64,000 nt of DNA from Palaemon carinicauda (GCF_036898095.1 NC_090739.1:61069992-61133991); one strand, 5' to 3'; counted from the first letter of the stretch, positions 33,300 to 45,325 are shown. The notes: generated by a model not told the origin, from the letters alone. Translations and numbers: made by a program.

Positions 33300-35690
33300 A
33301 AGCCTGATTGTCATGTCCCTCCTGACTTCCATCGGTGGTGGAGAACTCTCCGTGCAAGGGGAAACTTCCACCAAAGGTGGAAGAGAGGAAGTCCCTCCCT
33401 CGCATGACTTCCTTGGCAGAAGCGAGGTAGGAGAGGGTCAGGTGGAAGATGAAAGAGCAGGCCTTGATAGCCTAATAGGAGTCAGCTTTACCCTCAGGGA
33501 AGTAACTGCGTCTGAGACTCCTCTCTTCCTCTTCAGGGGAGAAGAAGCTGTGGTTCCTTAAAGTAGGTCTGCTGTAGCTGTAAAATGCTCCGAAGAGCGG
33601 GCAGACAGAGCAGGCTTGAAGGCTTGCACCACTGCTCTGACCATAGCACTGAACCAGGGCTACTGAATGACTGACGCTCTGTCAGATAGATCCCCTGAAG
33701 GCCCTGAAGGGAAAGGGACCGACAGTTCCCTGGGAGGAGTCTCTGCTGTTGATGGGTCCACCTTCAAGGAAGGCAGCTTAAGGATCCTGAACCCTTCTGT
33801 GGAGACCCCTTCCCTTTTCCACAGCGGTCGCGCTGTAATGTATTTGCGGGGAAGGGAATGATGCGATGGTGAGCTGTCTACTCCATGTTCCTTAAAACCT
33901 AGGAGCCTGTAGAACCTGCTCATGGCCATGGCGCAAATGCAACAGTGAGCGCTGGCGCATTGGCGAGCTGATAGGCTGGAGAGCGCACAGGAGAGCAATA
34001 TCACACAGTAAGATGCTGAGCAGGATGATGCTGGTGTGGTTTCCAGAGAAAGCGCAGGCGCGCAGTATGACACCATGCAGGAAGATGCTAGTGCGCAGTT
34101 TCTGATAAATTCACAAGAGAATGCTGACGCGCAGGTGAGCACTGGTAAGCTGGAGAGCGCCGCCGAGCCAGAGGGTGCTGGTGAGCTGGAGAGCGCCGCC
34201 GAGCCAGAGGGTGCTGGTGAGCTGGAAAGAGCTTTGGCACAGGAAAGCGCTGTTGCACAGTGGACCACCGGCACTTGGGAGTGGGGTGATGTACAAGAGA
34301 GCGCTAACGAGCTTGAGCTGGAGAGCAGAGTTGTACTGGCGAGTGCTGGCGAGCTGGGAAACACTAATCTTTGGAAGGGCAGGGCTGCGTTGGAGAGTGT
34401 TGGCTATTGGGAGATCGCTGGAGTATTGGAGGGGGCTCAGGATGAGGAGAAGGCTAGCGGTCGGGCGAACGTCCAAGTGCTGGAGAGCGCTGACTCACTG
34501 GAGAGTGAAGACGTTCTGAAAAGAGTTTTGAGTGCAGGCTGGCGCTGACGTGCTGTTGGAGAGAACTGGTGCACAGTAGGGCCCTGGCAAGCCTGAGAGT
34601 GTTGGTGCTCAGCTGAACGCTTAGGTAGAACATCCAAGGATGTACAGGAGACAGGAACAATGACGGCAGGTCCGGAGGTCGGCTGGAATGTCGAACTGGA
34701 ACAGGGATGTGCAATTTGGAAGGGCTAACATCCACCAATGGCTATCGTGAACGATATGCAGAAAAGTTTAGGGCTGAAGCCCAAGGACTAGCTGCAGCGT
34801 CACTAGAAGAAGGACCAGGAACGAGCGAAGGTTAAAGAACAGAAGGTGACTGAAATGGTGGCTCCTCTGTGGGGGACGGCTGCGAAGACGAGGCTGAAGA
34901 GCCTTTACACCGATGGTGAAGGGCAACCTTTAAGGCAAAGCGGAGGGCGAGCTCTGCGACGTGGGATCAGCAAACTGACCTTGAGCAGCAGTCCTCCAAA
35001 GAGGAGTCTCTATGAGTTTCCCCCTCGAAGGATGGACAGAACAGGGGAAACGTAGTCATCAGCAACAGCAGGAGAGTCTAAGAGGGTCAGGGGCATCGAC
35101 AATGGCCACAGAAGACGCCTCTGACACCACAACATCGAGGATTCACCTCCAATGACGACTGCACACTCGCACTGTGGAGGATAAGTTGCAGCAAGGAGTC
35201 CTTGAAGGGGGCGGACCCGGGAGCCTCAAGGACGACCACACCTGTAATACAGAACCCATAGACAAGGCCTTACCCTGGGGAAGAGGTGGGGCCACTTCGC
35301 TAGGGGAAACAACACCATCTCTCAAGGACAAGGGTTGGCAAAAATTAAAGTCTACACTACTGCTCGACGGTCTCTCAAAAGAGTAAGAGCTTCGGAGGAA
35401 GATCGGGAGGCAGAAGAAGAGATCTTGTGTTTTTTGCCTTCACACAAAGGAACCTTGGAAAGAGAAATATCCCGCTTTGACTTCTTCTTCCACTCTCACC
35501 AAAATATTTCCCACTGGGAGGCAGACCAATCCGGACACTCATTACACTTATTACCACAATCACACTGTTGACCTCTGCAGGTGGGAGAAAGGGTGTGGCA
35601 GTCAGTGTCCATGGCGGACATGAGGGTCCGGCAGGGTTGACCTTTAAGTCCAGGGCAAGTACGCATGGACGCAGAAGTCAACACAAACAC
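33300..35690 (-). pseudogene. DIRS-B gag N-terminal region, copy C
   Basis: The start at 35690 encodes a Cys-rich segment (CRGQQCDCGNKCNECPDW), shared with element B at 44421-44633. A long Ser, Pro and Ala-rich region follows; its codons lie in a degenerate repeat between 33930 and 34740 (units such as CTGGAGAGCGCC). The frame is broken repeatedly. The opposing + frames of 100-170 codons in this zone are antisense products of the same repeat. Confidence 0.6.
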
Positions 35691-36506
35691 ACACTATTAA
35701 AGAGAAAAGCATTAATGGCAGTCCAAAATATAACTTGGTGAGGATGAAGAATGGCAACAACCCTTCACCATCATCCCAGCCAGAAGCAAAGTAAGTTAAA
35801 TCACCGGTGTGTGAGAGGGAGCGGTAGCAAGTTACCCCTACCCGCCCGCTAACTAGCGGAATGGGTAGTTAAACCTCACTAAATTTTAATGGCTCGTAAT
35901 TTCAGCTTCACTGAAAGTAATATCCATATTGAATAGTGTAAGTTTGTATTCTAGGTACGCAACAAAGAATAATTCAAAGCTATTACTCAATGGCAAGTCA
36001 GAAAGGCAATGGAGCAGGAGAGCAGCAATGTCCGTTCTCCGCCGAGCCAAAAGCTAAGTAGATGCTCAGCCCAGTGTGTGAGTAAGCAGAGTAGCTGGCT
36101 ACCCACAACCCTCCCGCTAACTGGCGGTTTAGGTAGTTATCTCTTTCAAAAAGTCTTATGGCTAATATTCCAACCTCGCCAAAAGTTATATCCCTATAAA
36201 TAACGAAGGTTTGTATAGAGTGACGGAACAAACAAATACTTCTTAAAAATTACATAGAAAAAAAAATATTGCATTTAATCCTTCAGTCTTCTATTTTCCA
36301 TGTGCAAACACCGAAAACAAACTTGATCCGAAATTAAACTTAAATGGTTGCACTTAGTAGAGTTAACAATAGGGTGAGCTATGAGCCCAAAACATATACA
36401 ATTTCCAAAAACAAACCATGACAGCCTCTGGACATGATTACTGCTCTGTACCACAAATACAATAAAATACCGTAAAACTAATTAATAATATCAGATATGT
36501 AATTTT

Positions 36507-37037
36507 ATGTGTGAGAGAATGAAGTTGAGAGTTAACGTGGGTAAGAGTAAGGTTATGAGATGTACGGGAAGGGAGGCTGAATGTCATGTTGAATGGAGAG
36601 TTACTTGAGGAGGTGGATCAGTTTAAGTACTTGAGGTCTATTGTTGCTGCAAATGGAGTGGAAGCATATGTATGTCAGAGAGCGAAGGAAGGATGCAAAG
36701 AGTTGGGGGCAGTTAAGGGAGTAGTAAAAAATAGAGGGTTGGGCATGAATGTAAAGAGAGTTTTGTATGAGAAAAGGAATGTACCAACTGTGATGTATGG
36801 ATCCGAGTAGTGGGGAATGAAAGTGACGGAGAGACAGAAATTGAATATGTTTGAGATGAAGTGTCTAAGGAGTATGGCTGGTGTATCTCAAGTAGATAGA
36901 GTTAGGAACAAAGTAGTGAGGGTGAGAACGGGTGTAAGAAATGAGTTAGCAGCTAGAGTGGATAAGAATGTGTTGAGGGGGCTTTGGCCATGTTGAGAGA
37001 ATGGAAAATGGCTGTCTGCTAAAGAAGGTTATGAATA
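36507..37037 (+). mobile_element. LINE 3' half, left part (split by DIRS-B)
   Basis: Coding on +: a fragment of RT C-terminal region (VDQFKYLRSIVAANG, then KRVLYEKRNVPTVMYGSE-stop, then RVRNKVVRVRTGVRNELA). This pattern is typical of RTE/Jockey-like LINE ends. It continues after the nested DIRS element at 44917-45325. The whole LINE is flanked by ATGTAATTTT (36497-36506 and 45326-45335), and the orthologous position in unit 2 (about 58130) is empty. At least two stops; inactive and 5'-truncated. Confidence 0.85.
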
Positions 37038-37039
37038 TG

Positions 37040-37262
37040 ACAAATTCGTAGATAATTTGTATTTTTCCTAACTATACAAACCTTAGCTATTTTATAGGGG
37101 TTATTACTTTCGGCGTAGCTGAAATGGCGAGCCACTAAAATTTTAAAGAGGGTTTACTACCACACCGCTAGTTAGCGGGGGTAGGGAGGGTAGCCTGTTA
37201 CCCCCCCCCCCCCCCCCCCCCCCCCGCCTATCACACACACCTGTGCTTGAGCTCACTTTGCT
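37040..37262. repeat. DIRS-B left inverted terminal repeat
   Basis: Contains CCTAACTATACAAACC, GGCGTAGCTGAAATG and CCGCTAGTTAGCGGGG, then a (C)n run at 37201-37225. It is the inverted counterpart of 44721-44916, where the poly-C position is a short G-rich tract. Confidence 0.9.
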
Positions 37263-37304
37263 TGGAGGTAGGACTTCAAGGGGGATAAGGCTGGCAGGCA
37301 AGTT

Positions 37305-37407
37305 TTATTAAATAGCTAAGGTTTGTATAGTTAGGAAAAATACAAATTATCTACAAATTTGTCATTTGTTCCGTAACTGACATACAAACCACGCTATTTA
37401 ATAGGGG
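37305..37407. repeat. DIRS-B internal complementary region
   Basis: AAGGTTTGTATAGTTAGG is the complement of the left outer end, and GTAACTGACATACAAACC is the complement of the right outer end; they meet near CAAATTTGTCATTTG. In DIRS1 such a region is thought to template the joined ends of the circular DNA. Position next to the 3' terminal repeat fits that model. Confidence 0.88.
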
Positions 37408-37895
37408 TGATTCACCCATTTGGGAGGGTGGAAAGTCCCTGCCAGTACTGGCTTTTGGCTTTGCCCGGGGACTCATTATTTGAGTGTGTTCGCACTCAAC
37501 AATAGGGAATCCCTGCACCTCGCTAGAATCTTGCTACGCAAGGACTGCAACCTACGCAAGCTGTGTGTGAAGGTATAATAAAGTGTGACTCGTCCTAGGA
37601 AGTTGACCTGTATTTCCTTTAGATGGAAACTTTAGGCTAGGACTCTCCCAATACCACCTCGTCAGGGTATGGGGACGTGACAGTATTATCTTAATACTAG
37701 GAACACAAGGAAACATGGTTTACCTGCAGTGGTTTGATGTCAGCTGTGCAGAGAACCCAGGATGCTGCTTTCCCCAAGAGAGGGGAAGATGAAGAAAAGA
37801 ATAAGGGCCAGACAAACCTCTTCAGTCATGCAGACTAAGACCGGGTAACAATGCCCTCAATCTTCTGCTACTTGTCCACTAAGGAGCCTGAGGTT

Positions 37896-38830
37896 TTAAA
37901 CCAGCTGCTGTGCAGCCACCACAGGGCCGATAGAAAACGTATCGAGCCTCCTGTGGGTCACGTCTTGCAGGTAGGTCGTCTGACGCTTCCACACCCCAGC
38001 TTGAAGAACCTGCGTCACTGAGAAATTCTTCTTGAAGGCTAGGAACGTAGCTACGCCCCTGACATCATGTGCTCTAGGGCGACGTGATGGAGGAGGGTCT
38101 GGATTCAGGGACAGATGGATCACCCTACGAATCCATGCCGAGATGGTGTTCTTGGTGACCCTCCTCTTAGTCCTCCCAGTGCTAACAAGCAAAGCTTGCA
38201 CCTGGGGACGAACTGCAGCCGTTCTTTTGAGATATAGACTCAGACTCCTTACTGGGCACAGTAGGAGATGGTCTGGGTCATCTGTTACAGAACAAGGACT
38301 CGAAATCTGGAAGGAGTCGAACCGAGGGTCCGGAAATCCCGGATTTTGAGTCTTAGCAATAAACTCAGGGACAAATTTGAACGTTACCTCCCCCCATCAC
38401 CTTGAATGGGCGATGTCATAAGAGAGACCATGAAGTTCACTGACTCGCTTGGCCGAAGCCAAAGCTAGCAGGAACACCGTCTTCCAAGTTAGGTGGCGAT
38501 CTGAAGCCTAGCATAATGGTTCAAAGGGTGGTCTCTTAAGAGACCTCAGAACTCGAACCAGGTTCCATGGAGGAGGTCTCACTTCCGACTGAGGGCAGGT
38601 AAGTTCATGACTTCGTATGAGTAGGGAAAGTTACAACGAGGAAGAAATGTCCATTCCTTTGAGCCTGAAAGCTAGACTTAAGGCTAAGCGATAGCCTTTC
38701 ACCGCCGAGACTGAAAGGCGCATTTCTTCCCGCAAATACACGAGGAACTCCGCTATTGATGGAATAGTGGCATTGAGTGGAGAGATACCCCTTCCACGAC
38801 ACCAGCCACAGATGACTTTCCACTTTGCCT
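37896..38830 (-). pseudogene. DIRS-B tyrosine recombinase
   Basis: Integrase-equivalent of the element. On minus the reading goes through FLVYLREEMRLSVSAVKGYR (core-binding), ASAKRVSELHGLSYD (first catalytic Arg), CPVRSLSLYLKRT, TKRRVTKNTISAWI, RAHDVRGVATFLAF (His-x-x-Arg box) and TTYLQDVTHR with the putative Tyr, ending SIGPVVAAQQLV. All signature residues are visible, but three in-frame stops occur in the first half; the open C-terminal piece is 37896-38201 (101 aa). The opposite-strand frame 38032-38349 is a shadow. Confidence 0.82.
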
Positions 38831-40822
38831 GGTAGACAGATGCGGATGATTTTCACAGATGTCCAGACATGCTAATCGCAACTTGTTGCAAAAATCCTCT
38901 CTCAGCGAGGAGATGCTGGATAGTCTCCAGGCGTGAAATCGTAGCCAAGCTACGGCTTTGTGAAAGATGTTGGCATGTGGTTGTCTGAGTAGATCGTGTC
39001 GCGGAGGGAGTTCTCTCGGAAGTTCGGTTAGGAGCTGCAGAAGGTCCGGAAACAATTCCGCGTGGTGCCATAGCGGAGCTATGAGGGTCATTGAAAGATT
39101 GACCGATATTCTGGTCTTGTTGAGGATCCTCCTCAGTAGACAGAACGGGGGAAAGGCGTACACGTCGATGTTGTCCCACCGTTGTTGGAAGGCATCTTGC
39201 CAGAGCGCCTTGGGATCCGGGACTGGGGAGCAGTACAGTGGAAGCTTGAAGTTCAGCGCTACAGCGAACATATCCACAGTCGGGGAACCCCACAAAGTCA
39301 GGACTTTGTTGGCTACTAGATGAATCAAAGGACATTCGGTACTCACTATCTGAGACGCTCTGCTCAGATTGTCGGCGAGCACATTCCTCTTGCCTGGAAT
39401 GAAACGTGCCGATAGTGGAATCGAGTGGACTTCGGTCCACCTCAGTATCTCTACTGCAAGATGGGATAGCTGCTTCGAAAAGGTACCTCCTTGCTTGTTG
39501 ATGTAAGCCACTACTGTGGTGTTGTCGCTCATCACCACCACAGAACGACCCGTGAGGTATTGTTGGAACTGTTGAAGGGCCAAGAAAACGGCCTTCATTT
39601 CTAGAAGATTTATATGGAGGCACTTTTCTGATTCTGACCACAGGCCTGAGGTCCTGTGGTGCAGAATGTGGGCTCCCCACCCTTTCTTTGAGGCGTCCGA
39701 AAACAGCATCAAATCCAGGGGGAGGACGAGAAGATCCACTCCTCTTCGTAGGTTCTCTGTCACCCACCACTGGAGGTCCGTCCATTCCGCAGGTCCCATA
39801 GGGATCATGACGTCCGGGGAATCGTAACCTTGATTTCACCGGGACTTGAGTCGCCACTGGAGGGATCTCATCCTGAGGTGACCGTTAGGAACTAGACGAG
39901 CCAAAGATGAGAGGTGACCGAGGAGACGTAACCACGATTGGGCTGGGAGCTCTTCTCGTCTGAGGAAAGGGCTTGCGACCCTTCTTGGCCTTGCTATCCT
40001 GTCGTCTGATGGGAAGGCTTTGTGGAGATTGGTGTCTATAATCATGCCTATGTATACCAGTCTTTGAGTGGGAAGCAGAGAGGACTTCTCGAGATTTACC
40101 ATGGTCCCCAGATCCTGGCAAAGTCCCAGAAGTTTGTCTCGATGTTGAAGAAGGGATGACTCCGAGTCTGCTAGGATTAGACAGTCGTCCAGATAACGGA
40201 GGAGACGGATGCTGATCCTGTGTGCCCAAAACGATATTAGGGTGAACACTCTGGTCAAAACCTGTGGTGCTGTGGAGAAACCAAAACACAGCACCTTGAA
40301 CTGGTACACCTTGTTGTCTAAGCTGAATCTTAAGTACTTCCTTGAAGACGGATGGACTGGGATCTAGAAGTACGCGTCCTTCAGATCCAGTGTACACATG
40401 AAGTCTTGCGGTCTCACTGCAAGTCTGACCATGTCTGCGGTCTCCTTGCTGAACGGAGTTTGCTTGACAAACTTGTTCAAAGCTGAGAGGTCGATGACCG
40501 GTCTCCAGCCTCTAGACGCCTTCTTTACAAGAAAGAATCGACTGAAGAAGCCTGGAGACCCGTTGAGGACAACTTGGAGAGCGCCCTTCTTCAATATGGT
40601 CTGGACTTCTGCCCGAAGGGCCTGCCCCCTTGCTGATCCCATGGCAAGGGAGCTCAATGACAATGGATTCGTCGTCAGCGGAGGTAGAGATGTTGTGAAC
40701 TGGACGCGATATCCCTGACTGATTACGGAAATCGTCCAGGAATCGGCCCCGAGTTGCTGCCATCTGTCTGTGCAACTTTGTAGGCATCCCCCCCACTGGT
40801 GGACATGCAGGGGGACTGCCAA
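38753..40822 (-). pseudogene. DIRS-B RT, RNase H and methyltransferase-like polyprotein, two stops
   Basis: One frame, three open pieces: 40364-40822, 39836-40309 and 38753-39808. RT motifs are PVIDLSALNKFV, TLDLKDAYF, CFGFSTAPQVLT and RYLDDCLIL (catalytic YLDD). RNase H has LFSDAS, NLLEMKAV, VVMSDNTTVV and VLADNLSR, so all four acidic residues are kept. The methyltransferase-like region has VDMFAVAL and DVYAFPPF. The frame is interrupted only by TAG at 40364 (copy D keeps Gln) and TGA at 39836. The product would copy element RNA and remove it; here it is a recently inactivated copy. Confidence 0.88.
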
Positions 40823-41420
40823 TCCTAGCGTTTGCGGCCTCGGCTGCTCCCTCTAGGATTCTTCCCTCCCCTGGAGGACGCCCTGTCTTCGCTGCCGTTA
40901 TCGGTTTCGTGGTCTTGGTAGGACGTGGCTGCTGGGGTGCTAGAGGTTTATAGGGCTTGGATGTCAAAGCCCTATGTAGGAGGGAGTCTTGGTGGGACTT
41001 CCTCCACCTCTCAGCGGCCTGCTCCACGTCCTTGGGCTCAAACAGGTTCGTTCCCATCACGGAAGAATGTCTGAGCCTGCTGATCTCGGTGCTAGGGACC
41101 TTTTGATGGAACCTCTCAGACACCGCATCTCGACGTTTCAAGATGGTGTTTGCCCACAAGTTCGAGACTTGGTGGGCCAGAAACTCGATTGTGCGAGTGC
41201 CTGAGAGTAAAAAGGTCTCCATAGCTTTCCTGGTACGTTCCTTGGATAAATCCTCCGAACGTAACAGGATACCTAAGGTCCCTAGCCAGATATCCAGCCA
41301 CGAAGTGGCCTGCATGGCACACTTCGCAACTTTCTCCTGACTAAGGATCTCAGTCGCCGAGAATGAGAACTGCCGGTTGGAGAGTCTCTCAAGAGGGACT
41401 CCCCTGGTATGCTCTTCCAA
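40512..41420 (-). CDS. DIRS-B gag-like C-terminal domain
   Basis: A 302-aa open frame. Residues about 35-170 (MQATSWLDIWLGTLGILLRS...AERWRKSHQDSLLHRAL) are conserved in copies C and D. The last 90 or so residues overlap the start of RT in another phase. Likely structural nucleoprotein of the element, inferred from position. The real start lies upstream, in the low-complexity N-terminal part. Confidence 0.65.
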   Translation of the reverse strand: MEEHTRGVPLERLSNRQFSFSATEILSQEKVAKCAMQATSWLDIWLGTLGILLRSEDLSKERTRKAMETFLLSGTRTIEFLAHQVSNLWANTILKRRDAVSERFHQKVPSTEISRLRHSSVMGTNLFEPKDVEQAAERWRKSHQDSLLHRALTSKPYKPLAPQQPRPTKTTKPITAAKTGRPPGEGRILEGAAEAANARIGSPPACPPVGGMPTKLHRQMAATRGRFLDDFRNQSGISRPVHNISTSADDESIVIELPCHGISKGAGPSGRSPDHIEEGRSPSCPQRVSRLLQSILSCKEGV

Positions 41421-41989
41421 TGAATGGTGAAGGGGAAGAGCTAAACAAGACTCCTCTATGATCTCGAAGTACCCCCTCTGCTGTACATGAGGAGGTGGGA
41501 GAAGCTTGTTGCCGGCACTGGATCGGCTGGAGGAGGCAAGCTCGGAGAGCTGGACTGCGATCTTGTCCCTGGCACTCTAAACCCCTTGAGACCAGGGCAA
41601 AGCAGCACTTGCCTTGGGCTTTTGAGTCCCAAAAACTCGGTCCAAGACGGTGTCTTTGCCCTATCGAGGAGGAATCTCTGGGTCAGCAAACCCATTGAGA
41701 GTCCTCATAAGGGTCAGAACCTGCCAAAACGCATGTTCTGACTCCTGCAGCTCTCCTCCTGAAGGACTAGCAGCGAAGTCTCTTGTCCCCAAAGGCTATT
41801 CTTGGGGAGACTCGCGGATGTTCATCGAGTGACTGGCTGGCTCCGGTCTGAGTCTTGATGAGGACTTTGGTACTGTCTTGGAGTCCTTCGACTACCTCCT
41901 CGGAGGGATGCAGAACTCCAACAACGACGGAGGTAGGCTCTTCTCCGCCCCTACCCGAGAAGACTTTCCAGCGCGAGGTGGGGTTTCCC

Positions 41990-44697
41990 TCATTGGTGCG
42001 ATGGGGGAACGTCCCACCTCGCGTGACTCCCCTGAGGACGGGAAGTCCTCGTCCGAAGGGGAGGGAAAAAAAGTCTGGGGGGGGAGGAGGCCTGCCTCGA
42101 AGGCTTACGAGGAGAAAGCTTAGTCCTCGGAGAAGTCACCGCGTCTGAAACTCCTCTTTTTCTCTTCAGGGGAGTAGATGCTGCCAAGCATTTGTGGGCC
42201 AGCTCAGAGAGAACAGGCTTAAACGCCTGCGTGACCGCTCTGATCAGTGCCCCAAACCAAGGCTGCTGGCTGACGGGTGCGCTGTCAGACACTCCCTCTG
42301 GAGGGACAGGGATCGATCGATCCCTGGGAGGAGTTTCCATAGGGGGGTTCGCCTGCAAAGAAAAAGAAGTAGAAGAAATGTCCCTGGACCTTTCTAGAAT
42401 CTTCCCCCCTACCGGCGAGCGCGCTGTCCTGTGCTTGCGGGGGGAGGGGGGGGGGTGGCGATGGCGACCTTGCCGTGCGTTGTCCTGCAGCCTTGCGATT
42501 GGGAGGGTATTGGCGATCGCGCTGGGGAGGGTGTTGGCGCTCGCATGATGGGGAATACCCGGGGTCACGCGCAGGAGACTGTTGGCACGCGCGGGCGATT
42601 GTTGGTGTGCGCGGGCGCTCGAGGGCGATGGCGTGGGCGAGCGATGGCACGTAGGAGCGCGCGCAGGAGACATCAGAGGGTACGCAGGAGGCAGATTGCG
42701 CGCTTGTGCACAAGGGTGAATGTTTGCGCGTGCACGAGCACGCAGGATCAGGATGAAGAACCCGTGCGGGCGAAGATGTCGTTGCCCGTGCACGCGCAGG
42801 AGAGATATCTCTTGCGCGCGGGCGCGCAGCTGCACCCTGCGTACGTTGGCGCGCCTTTCGTGTGCACACATCAGGCTGGGGAGATGGGCGTGGGCGCGCG
42901 CGCATCCTCGTGGGCGCTTGTGGGTGACTTGCGCGCTGGCGAGAGATGGCGTACTGTACAGGTGAAGGCCGACGGCACGTTGGCGAGCGCTGGCGCGTTG
43001 GCGAACGCTGGCGAGCAGGGAAAGCTTTTAACTTCCCTACTGCGCCCAGATCCGAAGATCGTGGGCGCACAGGAGATCGTTGGCGCGGAGAGCGCTGGCG
43101 CGCAGGAGAACGTTGGCGCGCATTGCGCTCATAAGGTTGAGGGCGCGCAGTGGAGCGCTGGCGATCAGGAGAGCGCTAGCGCGCAGGTGAGCACTGGCGC
43201 GCAGGTGAGCGCTGGCGCGCAGGTGAGCGCTAGCGCGCTTTAGCAGGAACATCGGCAATCAGTGAGCGCTAGCGCGCAGGTGAGCGCTGACGTACTTTGT
43301 CAGGAACGTCGGCAGCAGGTGCGCGCTGGTGCGCAGGTGAGCACTAGCGCGCTATGTCAGCAATGGTAGGTGAGCGCTGACACGCTATCTCCGAAACCAC
43401 AATGAGGTTAGGAGAACGTTGGCGCGCATGCTTTGCATGGCACGTAAGGGACGTATGCGCCAATTCACGTATCCGCCCTTGTTGCCCCGAAGGCACCGTT
43501 GCCTGTTTCAGAAAAACAGGATTTGTTGGCACCCACAGCGCATCAGCAGCCAGGAACGGCGACAGCAGGCCAGCAGGTCTGATGGGTGGAAGGTCGACGT
43601 GCCCTTTGTAAGGACGACCTTCCACCGAAGGGGATTGTGAACGATCTGCAGAGAGGTCCAGGGTTGAAGCAGGAACAGTCGGAGATTGATGACGAGGCTC
43701 CTCTGCGGCGGACTGCGGAGACGATGAACCGAAAAGGCGCCTCCTTACACCCTCTTGAGGTGAAGGAAGACCTCTCCGGCGAAGAGGAAGGCGAGCTTTA
43801 CGCCGTATGCGCCCTCTGGGGACCGTTGGGTCAGCAAGCTGACCATCAGCAGTCCTTCGAAGAGGAGTCTCTGTGAGTGAACTCCCCCGAAGGGGAGAAT
43901 CATCGGCAGGAGAGACTGTTGGACTTAGTTCCTCCCTCGAAGGATGAGCAGAGGGAGATACTAAGCCTCCAGCTACAGCAGGTTGAGCGGTTGCAGAGGT
44001 AGAGGATACCGCATCGGATACCTCTGCCACCACAACGTCGACGATAGACAGAGGATCAACCTCTGCCAGTCGACGATTGCTTGACAGCGGCACCCAACCG
44101 GATCTTGTCAAACAAGGATTCCTTGGAGGGCGAACCCTCGAGCCCCAAGGAAGACCAAAGCTGGAATAAATCATTAACATTAACATTAATATTTAATTCC
44201 TCCCCCGGGGGAGGAGGTGGAGCTGCCTCGCTAGAGGAGGCAACGCCATCTCCAGAACCCCGAGTCGGGAAACAGAACCATGGTCTACGCTACCACTTGA
44301 CGGACTCTCGGAAGAAACCGATCAAGTGGGAGCTTCAGAGGAGGTTTGGGCAACGGAAGAAGAGTCCTTGGGATTTTCTCTTTTCAAAGAAATCTTCGAA
44401 GGAAAAATATCCCGCCTGGACTACTTCTTCCGTCGCCGAGAAAACCTCTCCCACTGGGAGGTAGACCACTCCCTACACTCACCACACTTATTAGTTCTAT
44501 CACACCGTTGGCCCCTACAATAAGGACAAAGGGTGTGAGGGTCCGTCTCGACCACCAACATAAACGTAACACAAGGGCGGTCGGGTAATCCAGGACACTT
44601 GCGCATGATAGCAGAGGCCAACTTCACAAACAAATCTGTAAAAGAAAAAGCAAAAAGTCATTAATGGTTTCAGAGAGGCGAGGGTGAGAGCGGACAC
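41990..44697 (-). pseudogene. DIRS-B gag-like N-terminal region
   Basis: The most upstream frames (44421-44633, from Met at 44697 or 44633) carry CPYCRGQRCDRTNKCGECREW, a Cys-rich zinc-binding pattern shared with copy C. Downstream frames 43344-44186, 42285-43070 and 41990-42871 are Ser, Pro, Arg and Ala-rich with repeats of RQRSP and LRASAH type. Frame changes occur inside the GC-rich minisatellite. This probably was one long gag ORF. Confidence 0.6.
42430..43400. repeat. GC-rich 18-bp minisatellite in DIRS-B gag
   Basis: Units close to GGCGCGCAGGTGAGCGCT, best preserved at 43060-43350, with drifting copies from 42480. It is far more GC-rich than its surroundings, and the equivalent zones of copies C and D (33930-34740, 56030-56780) have the same repeat with many CG to CA/TG changes. 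Confidence 0.85.
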
Positions 44698-44720
44698 GTC
44701 CGACTACCACCCGAGCCGAG

Positions 44721-44916
44721 AGCAAAGTGAGCTCAAGCACAGGTGTGTGTGTGTGTGAGGGGGGGAAGGGGGAAGCAGGCTACCCTCCCTAACCCCGCTA
44801 ACTAGCGGTGGGGTAGTAAATCCTCGGTAAAATTCTAATGGCTCATCATTTCAGCTACGCCGAAAGCAATAACCCCTATTAAATAGCGTGGTTTGTATGT
44901 CAGTTACAGAACAAAC
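44721..44916. repeat. DIRS-B right inverted terminal repeat
   Basis: Inverted match of 37040-37262, including CGCTAACTAGCGG, CAGCTACGCCGAAAG and AATAGCGTGGTTTGTATG. A (GT)n run lies at 44742-44757. Confidence 0.9.
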
Positions 44917-45325
44917 AAGAGTTGATGGGAGAAGTACAAGAGGAAGGCCAAGGTTTGGGTGGATGGATGGAGTGAAGAAAGCTCTGGGTGATAGGCGGAT
45001 AGAAGTGAGAGAGGCAAGAGAGCGTGCTAGAAATAGGAATGAATGGCGAGCGATTGTGATGTAGTTCTGGTAGGAGATGCTGCTTCCTCCGGTGCCTTCG
45101 ATGACCGCGGAGGTAGCAGCAGTAGGGGATTCAGAGTTATGAAACTTCATCTGTGGTGGATTACGGGGGAGGGTGGGCTGTGGCACCCTAGCAGTACCAG
45201 CCGAACTCTGTTGAGTCCCTTGTCAGGCTGGGAGGAACGTAGAGAGGAGAGGTCCCCTTTTTAGTTTCATTTGTTTAATATCGGCTACACCCCAAAATTG
45301 GGGTAGTGGCTTGGTATATGTATGT
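44917..45325 (+). mobile_element. LINE 3' half, right part
   Basis: Continues the frame left at 37037: VDGRSTRGRPRFGWMDGVKK, then REARERARNRNEWRAIV-stop. It is followed by a 3' untranslated region with a CCCCAAAATTGGGG palindrome and a TATG-repeat tail. This is the usual end of RTE/Jockey-like LINEs. Confidence 0.85.

Larger units (their letters stand above)
31676..36230 (-). mobile_element. DIRS family B, copy C, 5' half only
   Basis: Minus-strand gag-like region and the start of RT (to the part encoding DLKDAYF, about 31690), truncated at 31676 by the family A element. The 5' terminal repeat is at 35790-35975, and a second related terminal-repeat block is at 36030-36230. It is the duplicate of copy D (53598-58050) with which it shares right flanking sequence. 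Many stops and frameshifts. Confidence 0.8.
37040..44916 (-). mobile_element. DIRS family B, complete element with inverted termini
   Basis: About 7.9 kb inserted in a LINE. Terminal inverted repeats are at 37040-37262 and 44721-44916, and an internal complementary region at 37305-37407 is complementary to both outer ends joined. ORFs on minus: gag-like (44697 to 40512), RT with RNase H and methyltransferase-like region (40822 to 38753), tyrosine recombinase (about 38830 to 37896). There is no target duplication, as expected. Only a handful of stops interrupt pol, so it died fairly recently. Confidence 0.9.

Noticed and set aside
34036..34548. 170-aa Glu/Ala-rich + frame as a structural protein
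   Set aside because: Antisense product of the decayed 18-bp repeat in copy C; no counterpart frame is conserved in copy D.
42431..43243. 270-aa + frame as a host gene
   Set aside because: It is the antisense of the DIRS-B gag minisatellite; GC-rich repeats keep all phases open.
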